From contig NZ_WOTN01000001.1 of the NCBI RefSeq assembly GCF_010993745.1, positions 3,157,681-3,221,680 of the forward strand: a DNA stretch of 64,000 bases, in the 5' to 3' direction. Made by a program: the position numbers and the translations under genes. The DNA comes from Fodinicola acaciae. Lineage in GTDB: Bacteria; Actinomycetota; Actinomycetes; Mycobacteriales; HKI-0501. A model generated the notes under the pieces. The model was given only the letters and a program-made list of their open reading frames with translations, did not search any database and was not told the DNA's origin. This document shows, piece by piece, positions 26,674 to 34,270 of the stretch. Positions within the stretch are counted from its first letter, which is position 1; each line of letters opens with the position of its first letter.

Positions 26674-26729
26674 CCTGAATCGCGTCTGGTGGCGGCGAAT
26701 TTTGCCGCCGGGGTGCGAAATTACGCTTC

Positions 26730-27179
26730 TTAGACCACTCCGCGGATGAGCGCGTCAATCTCGTCTGAGTCGATGATGGTCTGCGCGACGTAGGCGGCTT
26801 CCTGCGCGGCCTCGTCAGCGTCGATGTCAAGCGCACTCGCGAAAATCTCGTACGCGCGGGCCGCCACGCGGTGCCGCGTCAGCTCGGCCTGCTTGTCTTC
26901 CGGCCAAGGGTTGCCTGCTTCTTCCAAGACGTCGCGCTCGTCCCGCAAGGCTTCGTACTGGTCTTGGGCCGTGTCCTGAGCCGTGGCCAGCCAGCGGGTG
27001 AGGTCGCTGGGGCCGAACTGCTCGGCGGCAATCGCCTGTACGACGTGAGCGGCGCCTTCGACCGGGACCCGGTCAGCAACCATGGTCACGATGGCGTACG
27101 CCACGCGGCGCTGCGCGTCCGGACCAGCGGCCGTCAGCCGCTCCGAGAGCGGTGGATTGATGCCCTGGTAGGACTTCAT
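26730..27179 (-). CDS. Hypothetical acidic helical protein of the element
   Basis: 149 residues, MKSYQGINPPLSERLTAAGP, mostly helical, with a heptad-rich stretch (TAQDTAQDQYEALRDERDVL) and a C-terminal acidic helix ending IDALIRGVV. ATGA overlap with the gene upstream shows translational coupling. No domain recognised. It converges on the GntR gene, with 56 nt between the stops. Confidence 0.65.
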   Translation of the reverse strand: MKSYQGINPPLSERLTAAGPDAQRRVAYAIVTMVADRVPVEGAAHVVQAIAAEQFGPSDLTRWLATAQDTAQDQYEALRDERDVLEEAGNPWPEDKQAELTRHRVAARAYEIFASALDIDADEAAQEAAYVAQTIIDSDEIDALIRGVV

Positions 27180-27811
27180 CGCTTCGGCCTTCCTGATCGA
27201 CGTGCGTTCGGCTGAGCGTCCGGTCCCAACGGCCGAAGATCCGGCCCGGACGGACTCGGCGGCTCGTAGTCCGGTGGTGGCGGCTCAAGTCTGGTCAATG
27301 GCTTGGTGCCCTCCGCGCGCAGCTCCGGTTGGCACTTGCGCCAGCAGATCGGGTAACTCGCGGCGACCGACTCCAGCCGTACCCCGTCCATCTCGACCGG
27401 CTCCCCCCGTTTCTTCTTCTCTTCGTTGATGGCGCGCATTTGCCTTACGGTGCGGACAATTCTCTGTTCGGCGTCCAGATTGTCCGAGATGGTAGTGGCG
27501 TACAACTCGCGCGGATCCCGCAGGTCACGGACGCCTTTGGGCATCGCGCCGTCGCCGGAGATCGAGAGCATGACATACCGCTCGCCGGAGTTGTCCACCA
27601 GGATTCCGACCGCCATGCACGGCGTACGGCGTGGCGGCCGGACCGGCACAGCGGCCTGCAGCTGTGGCAACCGGCGCAACGCGTACCGCTCGAACGCGGC
27701 CCGGTGTTGCTGGTCCTCCACTTGCCGCTGTGCCCACTCCGGCCGGAGTTCCCTCGGTATGTCGCGGAACCATCCGCCGTACTCGTCGCCCACCTCCGGG
27801 CTCCTCTCCAC
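27176..27811 (-). CDS. Conserved-looking element protein with a possible deaminase-like fold
   Basis: 211 residues from GTG 27811. The first 60 residues are helical and basic. The core then reads CMAVGILVDNSGERYVMLSI (beta hairpin), NLDAEQRIVRTVRQM (helix with D113-A-E115), and SVAASYPICWRKCQPELR (strand, then C156-x3-C160). Hairpin, [H/C/D]AE helix and P-x-C-x2-4-C is the arrangement of the zinc-dependent deaminase fold, including toxin-type deaminases, but the first zinc ligand is Asp rather than His or Cys. The C-terminal 40 residues are Pro-rich. I regard the fold as plausible and activity as doubtful. Coupled to the downstream gene by ATGA. Confidence 0.5.
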   Translation of the reverse strand: MERSPEVGDEYGGWFRDIPRELRPEWAQRQVEDQQHRAAFERYALRRLPQLQAAVPVRPPRRTPCMAVGILVDNSGERYVMLSISGDGAMPKGVRDLRDPRELYATTISDNLDAEQRIVRTVRQMRAINEEKKKRGEPVEMDGVRLESVAASYPICWRKCQPELRAEGTKPLTRLEPPPPDYEPPSPSGPDLRPLGPDAQPNARRSGRPKR

Positions 27812-27823
27812 CAGCGCACAGCG

Positions 27824-28174
27824 CTACGCCGCATGCCGGCTCCCATCCGGATCTGGCGGCGCCTCCTGTGCCCGGAATCCCGCCTGCCTGGCCAGCTCCA
27901 TCAGCCGGCGCACCTTGCCTGGCGCCAATACGACCCGGACGACCGGAACGCCGCGGCTCGCGCACGGAACGATGTCCTCCACGTCCAGCGCCATGCCGCC
28001 GAGCACGACGGTTTGCCACAGGTCATCCGCCATCTGGTCAGCGACCCTCCACACTTCCAACACGCTTTCCGCGCCGTTAGGCCGAACCGACTCCAACACG
28101 GCTTCGGTCCAGTCGTCGGCACGCCGCCCGTAGTCCGGAATCGGCTCGTCGTCAGGTGTTTCCCGGTCCATCAC
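27824..28174 (-). CDS. Small hypothetical protein of the element
   Basis: 116 residues. GAGGAGG precedes either GTG 28174 (6 nt) or ATG 28171 (9 nt); I give the GTG. Acidic N-terminus (MMDRETPDDEPIPDYGRRAD), then helices WTEAVLESVRPNGAESVLEV and a strand region VPVVRVVLAPGKVRRLMELA. No recognised domain. It is 12 nt upstream of the deaminase-like gene and cotranscribed with it. A well-formed ribosome site here suggests a new translational block after the non-coding gap to the right. Confidence 0.65.
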   Translation of the reverse strand: MMDRETPDDEPIPDYGRRADDWTEAVLESVRPNGAESVLEVWRVADQMADDLWQTVVLGGMALDVEDIVPCASRGVPVVRVVLAPGKVRRLMELARQAGFRAQEAPPDPDGSRHAA

Positions 28175-28245
28175 GTGTCACCTCCTCAGTCGTGGTCGAC
28201 CAGAGGTGCCCCCACACGTGCCCCTTGTTGCGGCACGCCACGGAA

Positions 28246-28272
28246 ACCTCCGGTACGGTCAGTACCGGAGGT
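28246..28272. repeat. Perfect 11-bp inverted repeat (operator or RNA hairpin)
   Basis: ACCTCCGGTAC and GTACCGGAGGT are separated by GGTCA. It lies in a 293-bp non-coding gap of the element, 15 bp left of a strong terminator-like hairpin. On DNA it would suit a dimeric repressor; on RNA it gives an 11-bp stem with a 5-nt loop. Confidence 0.75.
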
Positions 28273-28286
28273 CTCCGGACCCCCAA

Positions 28287-28340
28287 CCGGACCACCCCTG
28301 CCCGTCCAAGGATCGGGGTGGTCCGGCCTTTTTCTTCTTC
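28287..28340 (+). terminator. Intrinsic terminator on the + strand
   Basis: CCGGACCACCCC (28,287-28,298) pairs perfectly with GGGGTGGTCCGG (28,315-28,326) over a 16-nt loop, and is followed by CCTTTTTCTTCTTC. The T-rich tract is only on the + side, yet the flanking protein genes all read on the minus strand. A short + strand RNA ending here is therefore implied. The rest of the 28,175-28,467 gap shows no gene. Confidence 0.65.
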
Positions 28341-28467
28341 CGCCACGTGTTCCACCCTGTGGCGGAAGAGACCATCCCCAACCGGCCGGAGCAGGATGGG
28401 ACGGCCGTCTTGCGGCCCGGCAGCTCGCTACGCGCTTTCGCAGCAACGGCTGCCGGGAGTCCCTATC

Positions 28468-28773
28468 TCACGAGCCAACCCCCATTTCGCTGCTCTTGAA
28501 CGGAAAGAGCGACGACGGAGCCGGACGTATGCGGCCGATTCCCGGCACCCGCACGGGCTCGTCGTCCGCGATGTTGTCGACTTCGATGTCGATTACGTCC
28601 ATGACCGCTTGCAAAGAGGAGACTTTGCCGGCGAGAAAATCGACCCGGCGCTGGTCGCGGGTGCATTTGGCGGCCTCCAGCATTCCGGCGGCATCCGCGC
28701 GGAACTGGTCGACCTGGCGTCGGACCTCCGCGAGTCCGCGGAGATGATTTTCTTTGGAGGGATCGCCATTCAT
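28468..28773 (-). CDS. Small hypothetical protein, possible coiled coil
   Basis: 101 residues: MNGDPSKENHLRGLAEVRRQ, VDQFRADAAGMLEAAKCTRD, VSSLQAVMDVIDIEVDNIAD. The first 70 residues are a continuous amphipathic helix or coiled coil; the tail is loose. TTTGGAGGG lies 8-14 nt before the ATG. Two nt separate it from the stop of the Prim-Pol-like gene, so it belongs to the same leftward operon. No family recognised. Confidence 0.65.
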   Translation of the reverse strand: MNGDPSKENHLRGLAEVRRQVDQFRADAAGMLEAAKCTRDQRRVDFLAGKVSSLQAVMDVIDIEVDNIADDEPVRVPGIGRIRPAPSSLFPFKSSEMGVGS

Positions 28774-28775
28774 GG

Positions 28776-29369
28776 TTAGATCACGTCCCCTAGCGGCGGC
28801 GGGAGCATCCCCATGACCCCGTACGACAATGCTTGATGAACCAGCGCCGCATTAGCCGGCCGCCATTTGATAACGCTCGGCGCTACGAGCCAGTACGCAT
28901 CCCCGCGCGACATCCGCGAGGGTGGCACGGCCACGCATTCCTGCGCGCCGTGCCGGACCACGCCGGCGCAAGTCAATGCAACTGGTAATTCGACGCTGGG
29001 AGCCACCACGAACAGCCACCGGCCACCGGAACTGATGGCGGTGGCGGTCGAGAGCAGCAGCCAGCGATGCGCGATGGCGCCTACGGCGGCGGGAGCGTCG
29101 ATGACGTCCAGGACGTCACCGGTAGCCAGCCCAACGGCGTAGGGCAGCCGCGACCACCAACGCGCGACGACGTACGCATCGGTCGTCGGCTGAAGTCCAT
29201 CGGCGGTGACGACAGCACCACCACGCAGGCCGCGCGCGCCGTTTTCCCATTCCCGCAGCGGAATGACCGGCCAGCCGTTGACCGCGTACCGCAATGCCCA
29301 GTTGCGCACCTTCGACAGCCGGTGCCGCGTCCGCAGGCGCCGTACGACGGTAACCACGGACGCGGTCAT
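28776..29369 (-). CDS. Prim-Pol (bifunctional primase/polymerase N-terminal)-like protein, degenerate active site
   Basis: 197 residues from ATG 29369, overlapping the preceding stop as ATGA. The fold landmarks are there: ALRYAVNGWPVIPLREWENG, TTDAYVVARWWSRLPYAVGL, ATGDVLDVID, TAISSGGRWLFVV, and ECVAVPPSRMSRGDAYWLVA. Catalytic Prim-Pols have a D-x-D/E pair where this reads I90-D91-A92-P93, and a His at the GRH position where this reads R117-W118. So it is likely inactive as a polymerase, perhaps a DNA-binding relic or regulator. AICEs of the RepPP class use an active Prim-Pol for replication; here the gene is also too short to hold a helicase. Confidence 0.7.
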   Translation of the reverse strand: MTASVVTVVRRLRTRHRLSKVRNWALRYAVNGWPVIPLREWENGARGLRGGAVVTADGLQPTTDAYVVARWWSRLPYAVGLATGDVLDVIDAPAAVGAIAHRWLLLSTATAISSGGRWLFVVAPSVELPVALTCAGVVRHGAQECVAVPPSRMSRGDAYWLVAPSVIKWRPANAALVHQALSYGVMGMLPPPLGDVI

Positions 29370-29881
29370 CGCTGGCCCCGCGCGCTCTCGGCATGGCGAC
29401 CCTGGCCAGCTTCCAGATAATCCACGGCCGCCGCAACAACAGCGGCGATCCGCTGCTGTCGCACCGGCCCGGGTTCGGCTGACCGTACCCACGAGGCAGC
29501 GTGCCGCCGTTGGCCAAGCATCGGAAACGCTTCCAGATCAATGCCGGCGTCCCGCAACGCGGCGGCCAAATCAGCCGGCACCCGGAACGGGCGAAGTGTC
29601 GGAACGGCAAGGATTGCCGGCCACCAACCGGGCACACCTGAAGCACCGATGCGCCAGTCGTCGTCCAACGGCGTCGCCACCGTTGCCTCATCGAAACCAA
29701 GGAGACGAAGACGGCCACGCCGCCCGCTCGGATAGGTCACGTCGACCGGACGCCGCACCGGCACATCGGAAAGCCGATTACGCAAGACAAAAACGGTCCG
29801 GCCGTCCGCGGTCTCGGTGCGCATCCACACTCGACCTACGGCCTGCGTCGACAGCGTCTCGTCCATGGCGGTCGCGGTCAT
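29366..29881 (-). CDS. Hypothetical protein between Prim-Pol and radical-SAM-like genes
   Basis: 171 residues from ATG 29881, coupled by ATGA overlaps to both neighbours. Opening MTATAMDETLSTQAVGRVWM leads to a beta-rich region (FVLRNRLSDVPVRRPVDVTY) and a C-terminal helical part rich in Arg/Ala (PVRQQRIAAVVAAAVDYLEA). No catalytic motif seen. Tight coupling suggests it works with the radical-SAM-like protein or the Prim-Pol-like protein. Confidence 0.65.
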   Translation of the reverse strand: MTATAMDETLSTQAVGRVWMRTETADGRTVFVLRNRLSDVPVRRPVDVTYPSGRRGRLRLLGFDEATVATPLDDDWRIGASGVPGWWPAILAVPTLRPFRVPADLAAALRDAGIDLEAFPMLGQRRHAASWVRSAEPGPVRQQRIAAVVAAAVDYLEAGQGRHAESARGQR

Positions 29882-31032
29882 CGGCGCGGGCCTACCAGCG
29901 GCAGTCCCGCGTAGGACTCGTACCAAAGCGACCGGTAGCAACGCCACGACTCCGGCGCCAGATCGCTGGCCACGTCGGTCATGATGCTCTCAACAATCCG
30001 CCGAGCGTTCAGGAAGTACCGCAGCTCATCAGCTTCGGACGTACGCAGCCCATCCATCACAGGCGTATGGGACTGGAAGACTTGGAGGGAGGGGAAAAGT
30101 GTGACCTGCGGCAGCATCGCGGACAGGAACGGCTCCATATCCTTGGTGGCATCCAGGCCCACGATGTACGTAAACGACGTGTCCAGGCCCGCTTGCCGTG
30201 CATCGGCCAGAAGAGCGGGCATCAGCTCCGGCATCAGGTCGGCTTTTGTGTTCTTCAGAAGCAAATCTCTGCGAGTGACGCACTCAGCTGTCAGGAAGAG
30301 CCCGAACGGAGCGACATGCTCAGCCAACCAGCGGAACGCTTCCCGGGATCGTACGACCGACGACAGCAGCACGATGCGGGTATTGATGTGACGCGAGCGC
30401 AATATCTTGCGTAGCACCATCATCGCCTCGAGCGCGGCATCTTCCGACTCGTAGCAAGCGGTGGAAACCGTGACCTCTTCAAGGTCGGTCAAGGTGCCGT
30501 GTTCGGGAAGCTGTTTTTCCAGCCCGTCAAGCAAAGCATGCAGCTCGGCGTCGGTGGTCAGCTTCGGATCTGCGGACGGTTCGAGTGCGGTCGGGCAGAA
30601 TGCGCAGCCGGTGCATTTGGACCGGCTGGCGGGATTGATGGTTGCTGCTCGCCATGCGCCGTTGTGCCAGCAACGGAGATAGCCGGAGACGGCGTCATCA
30701 ACGTCCATCCGCGTTGCTCGGCCGATTGGCACGCCGTCAACGAACAGGACGCCGTCGTAGCTGAGGGTGAAGGGAGATGACCGGCGGCCGGCCGGTACGA
30801 CGACCGTTCGTACCGGGCCGCCGACCGGCACCGAGAGTTGCAGACGGACCCGCGTGCCCAGCGGCGTACACAGGCCGTAGACGTTCAGCGCCAGAAGTAC
30901 GGCGTCGATCTCCGGTACGGCGGAGCGTCGAGCGTCGATTGCCCATCGATCGGCCACGGTCTCCGGCGCCATCCTGTACGCAGGCTGGCAATGCCTTCGG
31001 CCGTTAAGGTCTGGCGCCTGTAGCGGCTGCAC
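29878..31032 (-). CDS. Radical-SAM-like iron-sulfur protein
   Basis: 384 residues from GTG 31032, chosen for AGGAAGGGG about 8 nt before it; frame is open to 31,137. After a conserved-looking start (DLNGRRHCQPAYRMAPETVA), residues about 135-150 read SRSKCTGCAFCPTALEP, with Cys140, 143 and 146. Later segments (EVTVSTACYESEDAALEAM, INTRIVLLSSVVRSREAFRW, LDTSFTYIVGLDATKDMEPF) follow the strand/helix rhythm of a TIM-like radical-SAM barrel. The cluster motif is CX2CX2C, not the usual CX3CX2C, so the chemistry may differ. The protein heads the leftward operon with a Prim-Pol-like gene, so it is part of the element's core, not a separate pathway. Substrate unknown. Confidence 0.65.
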   Translation of the reverse strand: MQPLQAPDLNGRRHCQPAYRMAPETVADRWAIDARRSAVPEIDAVLLALNVYGLCTPLGTRVRLQLSVPVGGPVRTVVVPAGRRSSPFTLSYDGVLFVDGVPIGRATRMDVDDAVSGYLRCWHNGAWRAATINPASRSKCTGCAFCPTALEPSADPKLTTDAELHALLDGLEKQLPEHGTLTDLEEVTVSTACYESEDAALEAMMVLRKILRSRHINTRIVLLSSVVRSREAFRWLAEHVAPFGLFLTAECVTRRDLLLKNTKADLMPELMPALLADARQAGLDTSFTYIVGLDATKDMEPFLSAMLPQVTLFPSLQVFQSHTPVMDGLRTSEADELRYFLNARRIVESIMTDVASDLAPESWRCYRSLWYESYAGLPLVGPRR

Positions 31033-31277
31033 GTTCCCACCCCTTCCTGCCGTCGAACGGGTCGGACTCGGCGAAAGGGGAGCCGGTTTGTGATACTTCG
31101 GCATCCCTGCGTGAGCGAGGCCCGTAAGATTGGTCACTCAGGTACGTGACCTAGGCAACCAGGCGTAAGCGCTGGTGGGAGGAGCCAGCGGAGGTGGCCA
31201 TTTCCGGAGGGGGTGGCCAGAACAGGTGGCCAAGAAGCGGTGCGACGAGAGCACGCAGAACCAGGGGTGTGTTAAGC

Positions 31278-32612
31278 ATGGGTGAGCCGACAATCGGCGC
31301 CTTGCTTCGTGAGTTGCGCGAGAAAGCCGAGCGCTCTCAGTCGGAGCAGGCGGACGAGTTGTCGGCGATTCTTGGCCGCCCAGTGACGCGCAATGAAGTG
31401 TCGCGCTGGGAGAACGAGAAGCGGTTACTGACGCCGTACATGCAGCAGCCCTACGCGGACAGCTTCAAGGTGGACGTGACCGTCATCCGACGCGCCGTCG
31501 CGCAGGCCAAGGCCAACCGTCGACGGACACGACCGGATGCCGAGGAGGAGCGCGACCCCGTGCAGCGCCGAGAGTTTCTAGGAGCGGTCGCCGGCCTTGC
31601 CCTAGCTGGGGCAACCGGTCAGCCGTCGCTCGGTGCCACGAACGGCGTCCCTCAACTGGCCGGTCTCGACCAGATCCGCGCGGCTCTCACGTCGTACACA
31701 CTGAAGACTCCGGCCTTGTCTGTGGCGGACCTTGATACCGTCCGAGACCTGACTGTTGAGACGCATCGTCGCTACCAGGCAGCGGATTACAGTGGCGCGG
31801 CGCAGGTGCTTCCGGCGCTCATCGTGACCGCTGACGGCCTGGTCGCGCAGTCGACCGGCGACGACCTACGCGCGGCGTTGGCCGTACAGAATCAGGTGTA
31901 CGTGGCCACCGCAAAGCTGGTCACCAAGGTCGGTGACGGCAACCTCGCCTGGATCGCCGCCGACCGAGCGGCCACAGCCGCGCAGCGGGCTGATTCGCCG
32001 ATCCTCAAGGCGACCGCCGCCTTCCAGCTCAGCTGTGCGCTGTTGCGGCTGGACAACATCGACGACGCTGAACGCATAGCAACCGACGCAGCAGAAGGCT
32101 TTCGCGACGACAGCCCGGACGGACTGTCCGTACGCGGAGCCCTCTGGCTGAACAGCGCGCTCATCGCCAGCCGGCGAAGCGACCGCGCGGCCTCAACGGA
32201 GCGCATGCGGCAGGCCGAGCAGTTGGCGCTCGAGCTCGGACATGACGGCAATTACGTCTGGACGGCGTTCGGGCCGACCAATGTAGCGATTCACCAGCTG
32301 TCCGCGGCGGTCGAGATCCACGACCCACGCTCGGCGATTGCCAGAGCCGAACGTGTCGACACCTCCACCATGCCCGGCGGTCTGCGCAGTCGCCGCGCTC
32401 AGGTCCACATCGACACGGCATGGGCGTACACGCAAGACCGCACCGACCCCGCAGTCGTCATCAACCTGATGGAAGCCGAGCGGGTAGCACCGGAAGCCGT
32501 CCACTACAACGGCAAAGTCCGCCAGATGCTTACTGAAATGCTGAAACGCGAGCGAAAGTCGGCAACACCCGGACTACGCGAACTAGCCCAACGATGCGGA
32601 GTCCTTCTGTGA
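31278..32612 (+). CDS. XRE-family HTH regulator with TPR-like C-terminal domain
   Basis: 444 residues from ATG 31278. HTH at about 5-65: GALLRELREKAERSQSEQAD, then VTRNEVSRWENEKRLL. Around 95-115 RREFLGAVAGLALAG resembles a Tat-like signal, a common feature of this actinobacterial regulator group. The rest is a long helical repeat domain (TPR/SARP-like; AADYSGAAQVLPALIVTADG, AAFQLSCALLRLDNIDDAER). It is divergent from the radical-SAM-like operon across a 245-bp gap that probably holds both promoters. GTGA overlap with the flavoprotein gene shows these two act together. Confidence 0.85.
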   Translation: MGEPTIGALLRELREKAERSQSEQADELSAILGRPVTRNEVSRWENEKRLLTPYMQQPYADSFKVDVTVIRRAVAQAKANRRRTRPDAEEERDPVQRREFLGAVAGLALAGATGQPSLGATNGVPQLAGLDQIRAALTSYTLKTPALSVADLDTVRDLTVETHRRYQAADYSGAAQVLPALIVTADGLVAQSTGDDLRAALAVQNQVYVATAKLVTKVGDGNLAWIAADRAATAAQRADSPILKATAAFQLSCALLRLDNIDDAERIATDAAEGFRDDSPDGLSVRGALWLNSALIASRRSDRAASTERMRQAEQLALELGHDGNYVWTAFGPTNVAIHQLSAAVEIHDPRSAIARAERVDTSTMPGGLRSRRAQVHIDTAWAYTQDRTDPAVVINLMEAERVAPEAVHYNGKVRQMLTEMLKRERKSATPGLRELAQRCGVLL

Positions 32613-33145
32613 GCGATGCACCCGTCGTCTACGTCATCGCATCCGCCGCACCACCGGTCCTGGACCTACAAACCCTCGTCGCGCTGCTGCACGAGCGCGG
32701 TTGGCGCGTCTGCATCATCTTGACGCCGACCGCCGCGACATGGGTCAACGTGCCGGAGCTAGAGGCGGCGACTTCTTCGCCAGTACGTGTGACGCCGCGC
32801 CTGCCACAGGAACAGGACCCTCTGCCTGAAGCTTCAGCCGTGCTCGTCGCACCGGCCACGTTCAACTTGATCAACAAATGGGCTGTCGGCATCAGTGACA
32901 ACCTCGCACTCGGCCTGCTTAACGAGCTACTCGGCGTCGGCCTCCCGATCGTCGTCGCCCCGTGCGCCAAGCCGGCTCTCCGCAGCCACCCAAATTACGC
33001 CGGCAACTTAAAGCTTCTATCGACCGCTGGAGCACGTTTCGTTGACTCCGACGCTGTGTCAGTTCGTCCCGATGGCGGCCTACTCAATTTCGAATGGCCA
33101 GCCATCGTTACTGAATTGGAGATATTGACGTCCAACTCCAAATGA
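32609..33145 (+). CDS. Flavoprotein (HFCD/EpiD-Dfp-like)
   Basis: 178 residues from GTG 32609, which overlaps the XRE stop as GTGA. VVYVIASAAPPVLDLQTLVA, HERGWRVCIILTPTAATWV, EASAVLVAPATFNLINKWAV and GISDNLALGLLNELLGVGLP form the FMN-binding fold of phosphopantothenoylcysteine decarboxylase and EpiD; PATFNLINKWA corresponds to the PxxxNxxxK/WxG substrate-site motif. The active His of these decarboxylases (near residue 14 in EpiD) is not evident here: the sequence reads SAAPPV. XRE-flavoprotein pairs are frequent in Streptomyces genomes and elements but their job is not established. Confidence 0.8.
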   Translation: MSDAPVVYVIASAAPPVLDLQTLVALLHERGWRVCIILTPTAATWVNVPELEAATSSPVRVTPRLPQEQDPLPEASAVLVAPATFNLINKWAVGISDNLALGLLNELLGVGLPIVVAPCAKPALRSHPNYAGNLKLLSTAGARFVDSDAVSVRPDGGLLNFEWPAIVTELEILTSNSK

Positions 33146-33184
33146 CGATTCTGCACACTCGGACAAGTAGCACATGGAAGCATT

Positions 33185-33670
33185 TCAGATAACGACGAAC
33201 AGCACACAAACAGACAAGCCAAGGATAGCTGCGATCTGCGCAAAAGCAGCACCGAGCAGAAATCGTGTCTTGATATTCGTGCCAGCGCGCAACGAATTAA
33301 TCGTCTGAAGGTTGCAGGTAGCGGACTGGTTTCGTGCAGTAGTTTCGCTGTCTATCCAGTGATCCGCCAGCATGGTGTGCAAGGTTCCGATGGACGTGAC
33401 TTTGAACCGCCAGTTTAAACCGGCCAGCACTGCCAGAACTCCCGACGCCAAGAAGGCAAACAACGCTACAAGCAATGACACTAATGCAACACCACCCAGA
33501 GTAACGCTCTGCCCTTTGGCGAGCGCCACCACTGCAAGAGTCACGGTCACAAGCCCGCTCGCCGTGGCTATGGCCGTGCCGGCACGTGAATTGACGACGT
33601 CACGGCGATCATACTCGTGTTTCAGCTCAGCCTGTACAAAGCTGGCGTATTCCGCCCCTTGGTCACCCAT
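33185..33670 (-). CDS. Multi-pass small membrane protein (SLATT/PycTM-like)
   Basis: 161 residues. A soluble helix (YASFVQAELKHEYDRRDVVN) precedes transmembrane helices at about 30-53 (TAIATASGLVTVTLAVVALA), 58-90 (VALVSLLVALFAFLASGVLA) and 138-160 (LGAAFAQIAAILGLSVCVLF). The ELxxEYxRRDxxxSRAG stretch and three-helix layout are like membrane effectors of nucleotide-signal defence systems (SLATT, PycTM), but no cyclase or sensor gene is next to it. GC is lower than its chromosome neighbours. ATG is 6 nt after the stop of a small upstream gene, so the pair forms an operon. Similarity is by eye. Confidence 0.55.
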   Translation of the reverse strand: MGDQGAEYASFVQAELKHEYDRRDVVNSRAGTAIATASGLVTVTLAVVALAKGQSVTLGGVALVSLLVALFAFLASGVLAVLAGLNWRFKVTSIGTLHTMLADHWIDSETTARNQSATCNLQTINSLRAGTNIKTRFLLGAAFAQIAAILGLSVCVLFVVI

Positions 33671-33676
33671 CGCCGG

Positions 33677-33820
33677 CTACCGGAACCTGACTCCCTCAGG
33701 ATCACTCTTGCGGACCTCTTCAAACTGGAGCCAGTCGTGGCTTGGTGCGGGCTCCGGCTGAGGAATCGGAGCCGGATCTGGCTGCGGCGGTGGAGTCGGA
33801 TTATTCTGCGGCTCGGTCAC
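33677..33820 (-). CDS. Small Pro-rich protein, partner of the membrane protein
   Basis: 47 residues from GTG 33820 (TGGAG about 7 nt upstream): TEPQNNPTPPPQPDPA with further PQPEPAP repeats, then SHDWLQFEEVRKSDPEGVRF. A tandem-like QPxPAP segment is followed by a possible helix. Six nt before the membrane protein gene. The protein is too short for a domain call; it may be a tether or an antitoxin-like partner, both guesses. Confidence 0.45.
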   Translation of the reverse strand: MTEPQNNPTPPPQPDPAPIPQPEPAPSHDWLQFEEVRKSDPEGVRFR

Positions 33821-33998
33821 TACGTGCTCCAAACTTGAGTTGCGACGCGAAAATCTATTGGCCGGATCGCCCCAAACAATCTCTGTAGAGAATCCGGCCA
33901 CGGCACACCCGGCGTTCTGTGCCTAGCCGGCCTATTACGATTCGACAGCCACGCGCGAACACGCTCCGGCGATCAGAGGACTCGCGCGTGGCCTGCCT

Positions 33999-34163
33999 CT
34001 ACTTCTTGTGCTTGGTGGCGTCAACCAGCTTCCAGCCTCCGCCCGGCTTGGACGTGGGAGGCAGAGGCTTACCCTGCACCGCCGTGACCTCAGATCCTCC
34101 ACCGGCCGGCCGATACTGACCGGACTTGGGGGCTGGCGTCCCCGGCTTGATTGGTTTTGCCAT
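33999..34163 (-). CDS. YjzC-like small protein
   Basis: 54 residues from ATG 34163 with GAGGTGA 7 nt upstream: MAKPIKPGTPAPKSGQYRPA, GGSEVTAVQGKPLPPTSKPG, GGWKLVDATKHKK. The pattern (basic start, PGxxAPxSGxY, GKxLPPT, GxGWKLV, Lys-rich end) is that of the short YjzC-like family, function unknown. Frame further upstream to 34,235 has no better start. It stands alone between two gaps. Confidence 0.6.
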   Translation of the reverse strand: MAKPIKPGTPAPKSGQYRPAGGGSEVTAVQGKPLPPTSKPGGGWKLVDATKHKK

Positions 34164-34270
34164 CCGTATCACCTCACCTTCCGAGCTCGAACGCCGTAGC
34201 CAAGACATGCGCGGCGAGATCGCCTCCCGCTCCACCCCTTGTTAGGGTCGACTGGCATCCCAATGCAGAC

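Noticed and set aside
27329..28747. 472-codon plus-strand frame opposite the small element genes
   Set aside because: Composition is Pro/Arg/His-rich without domain, and the minus-strand genes in the same space show ATGA coupling and ribosome sites.
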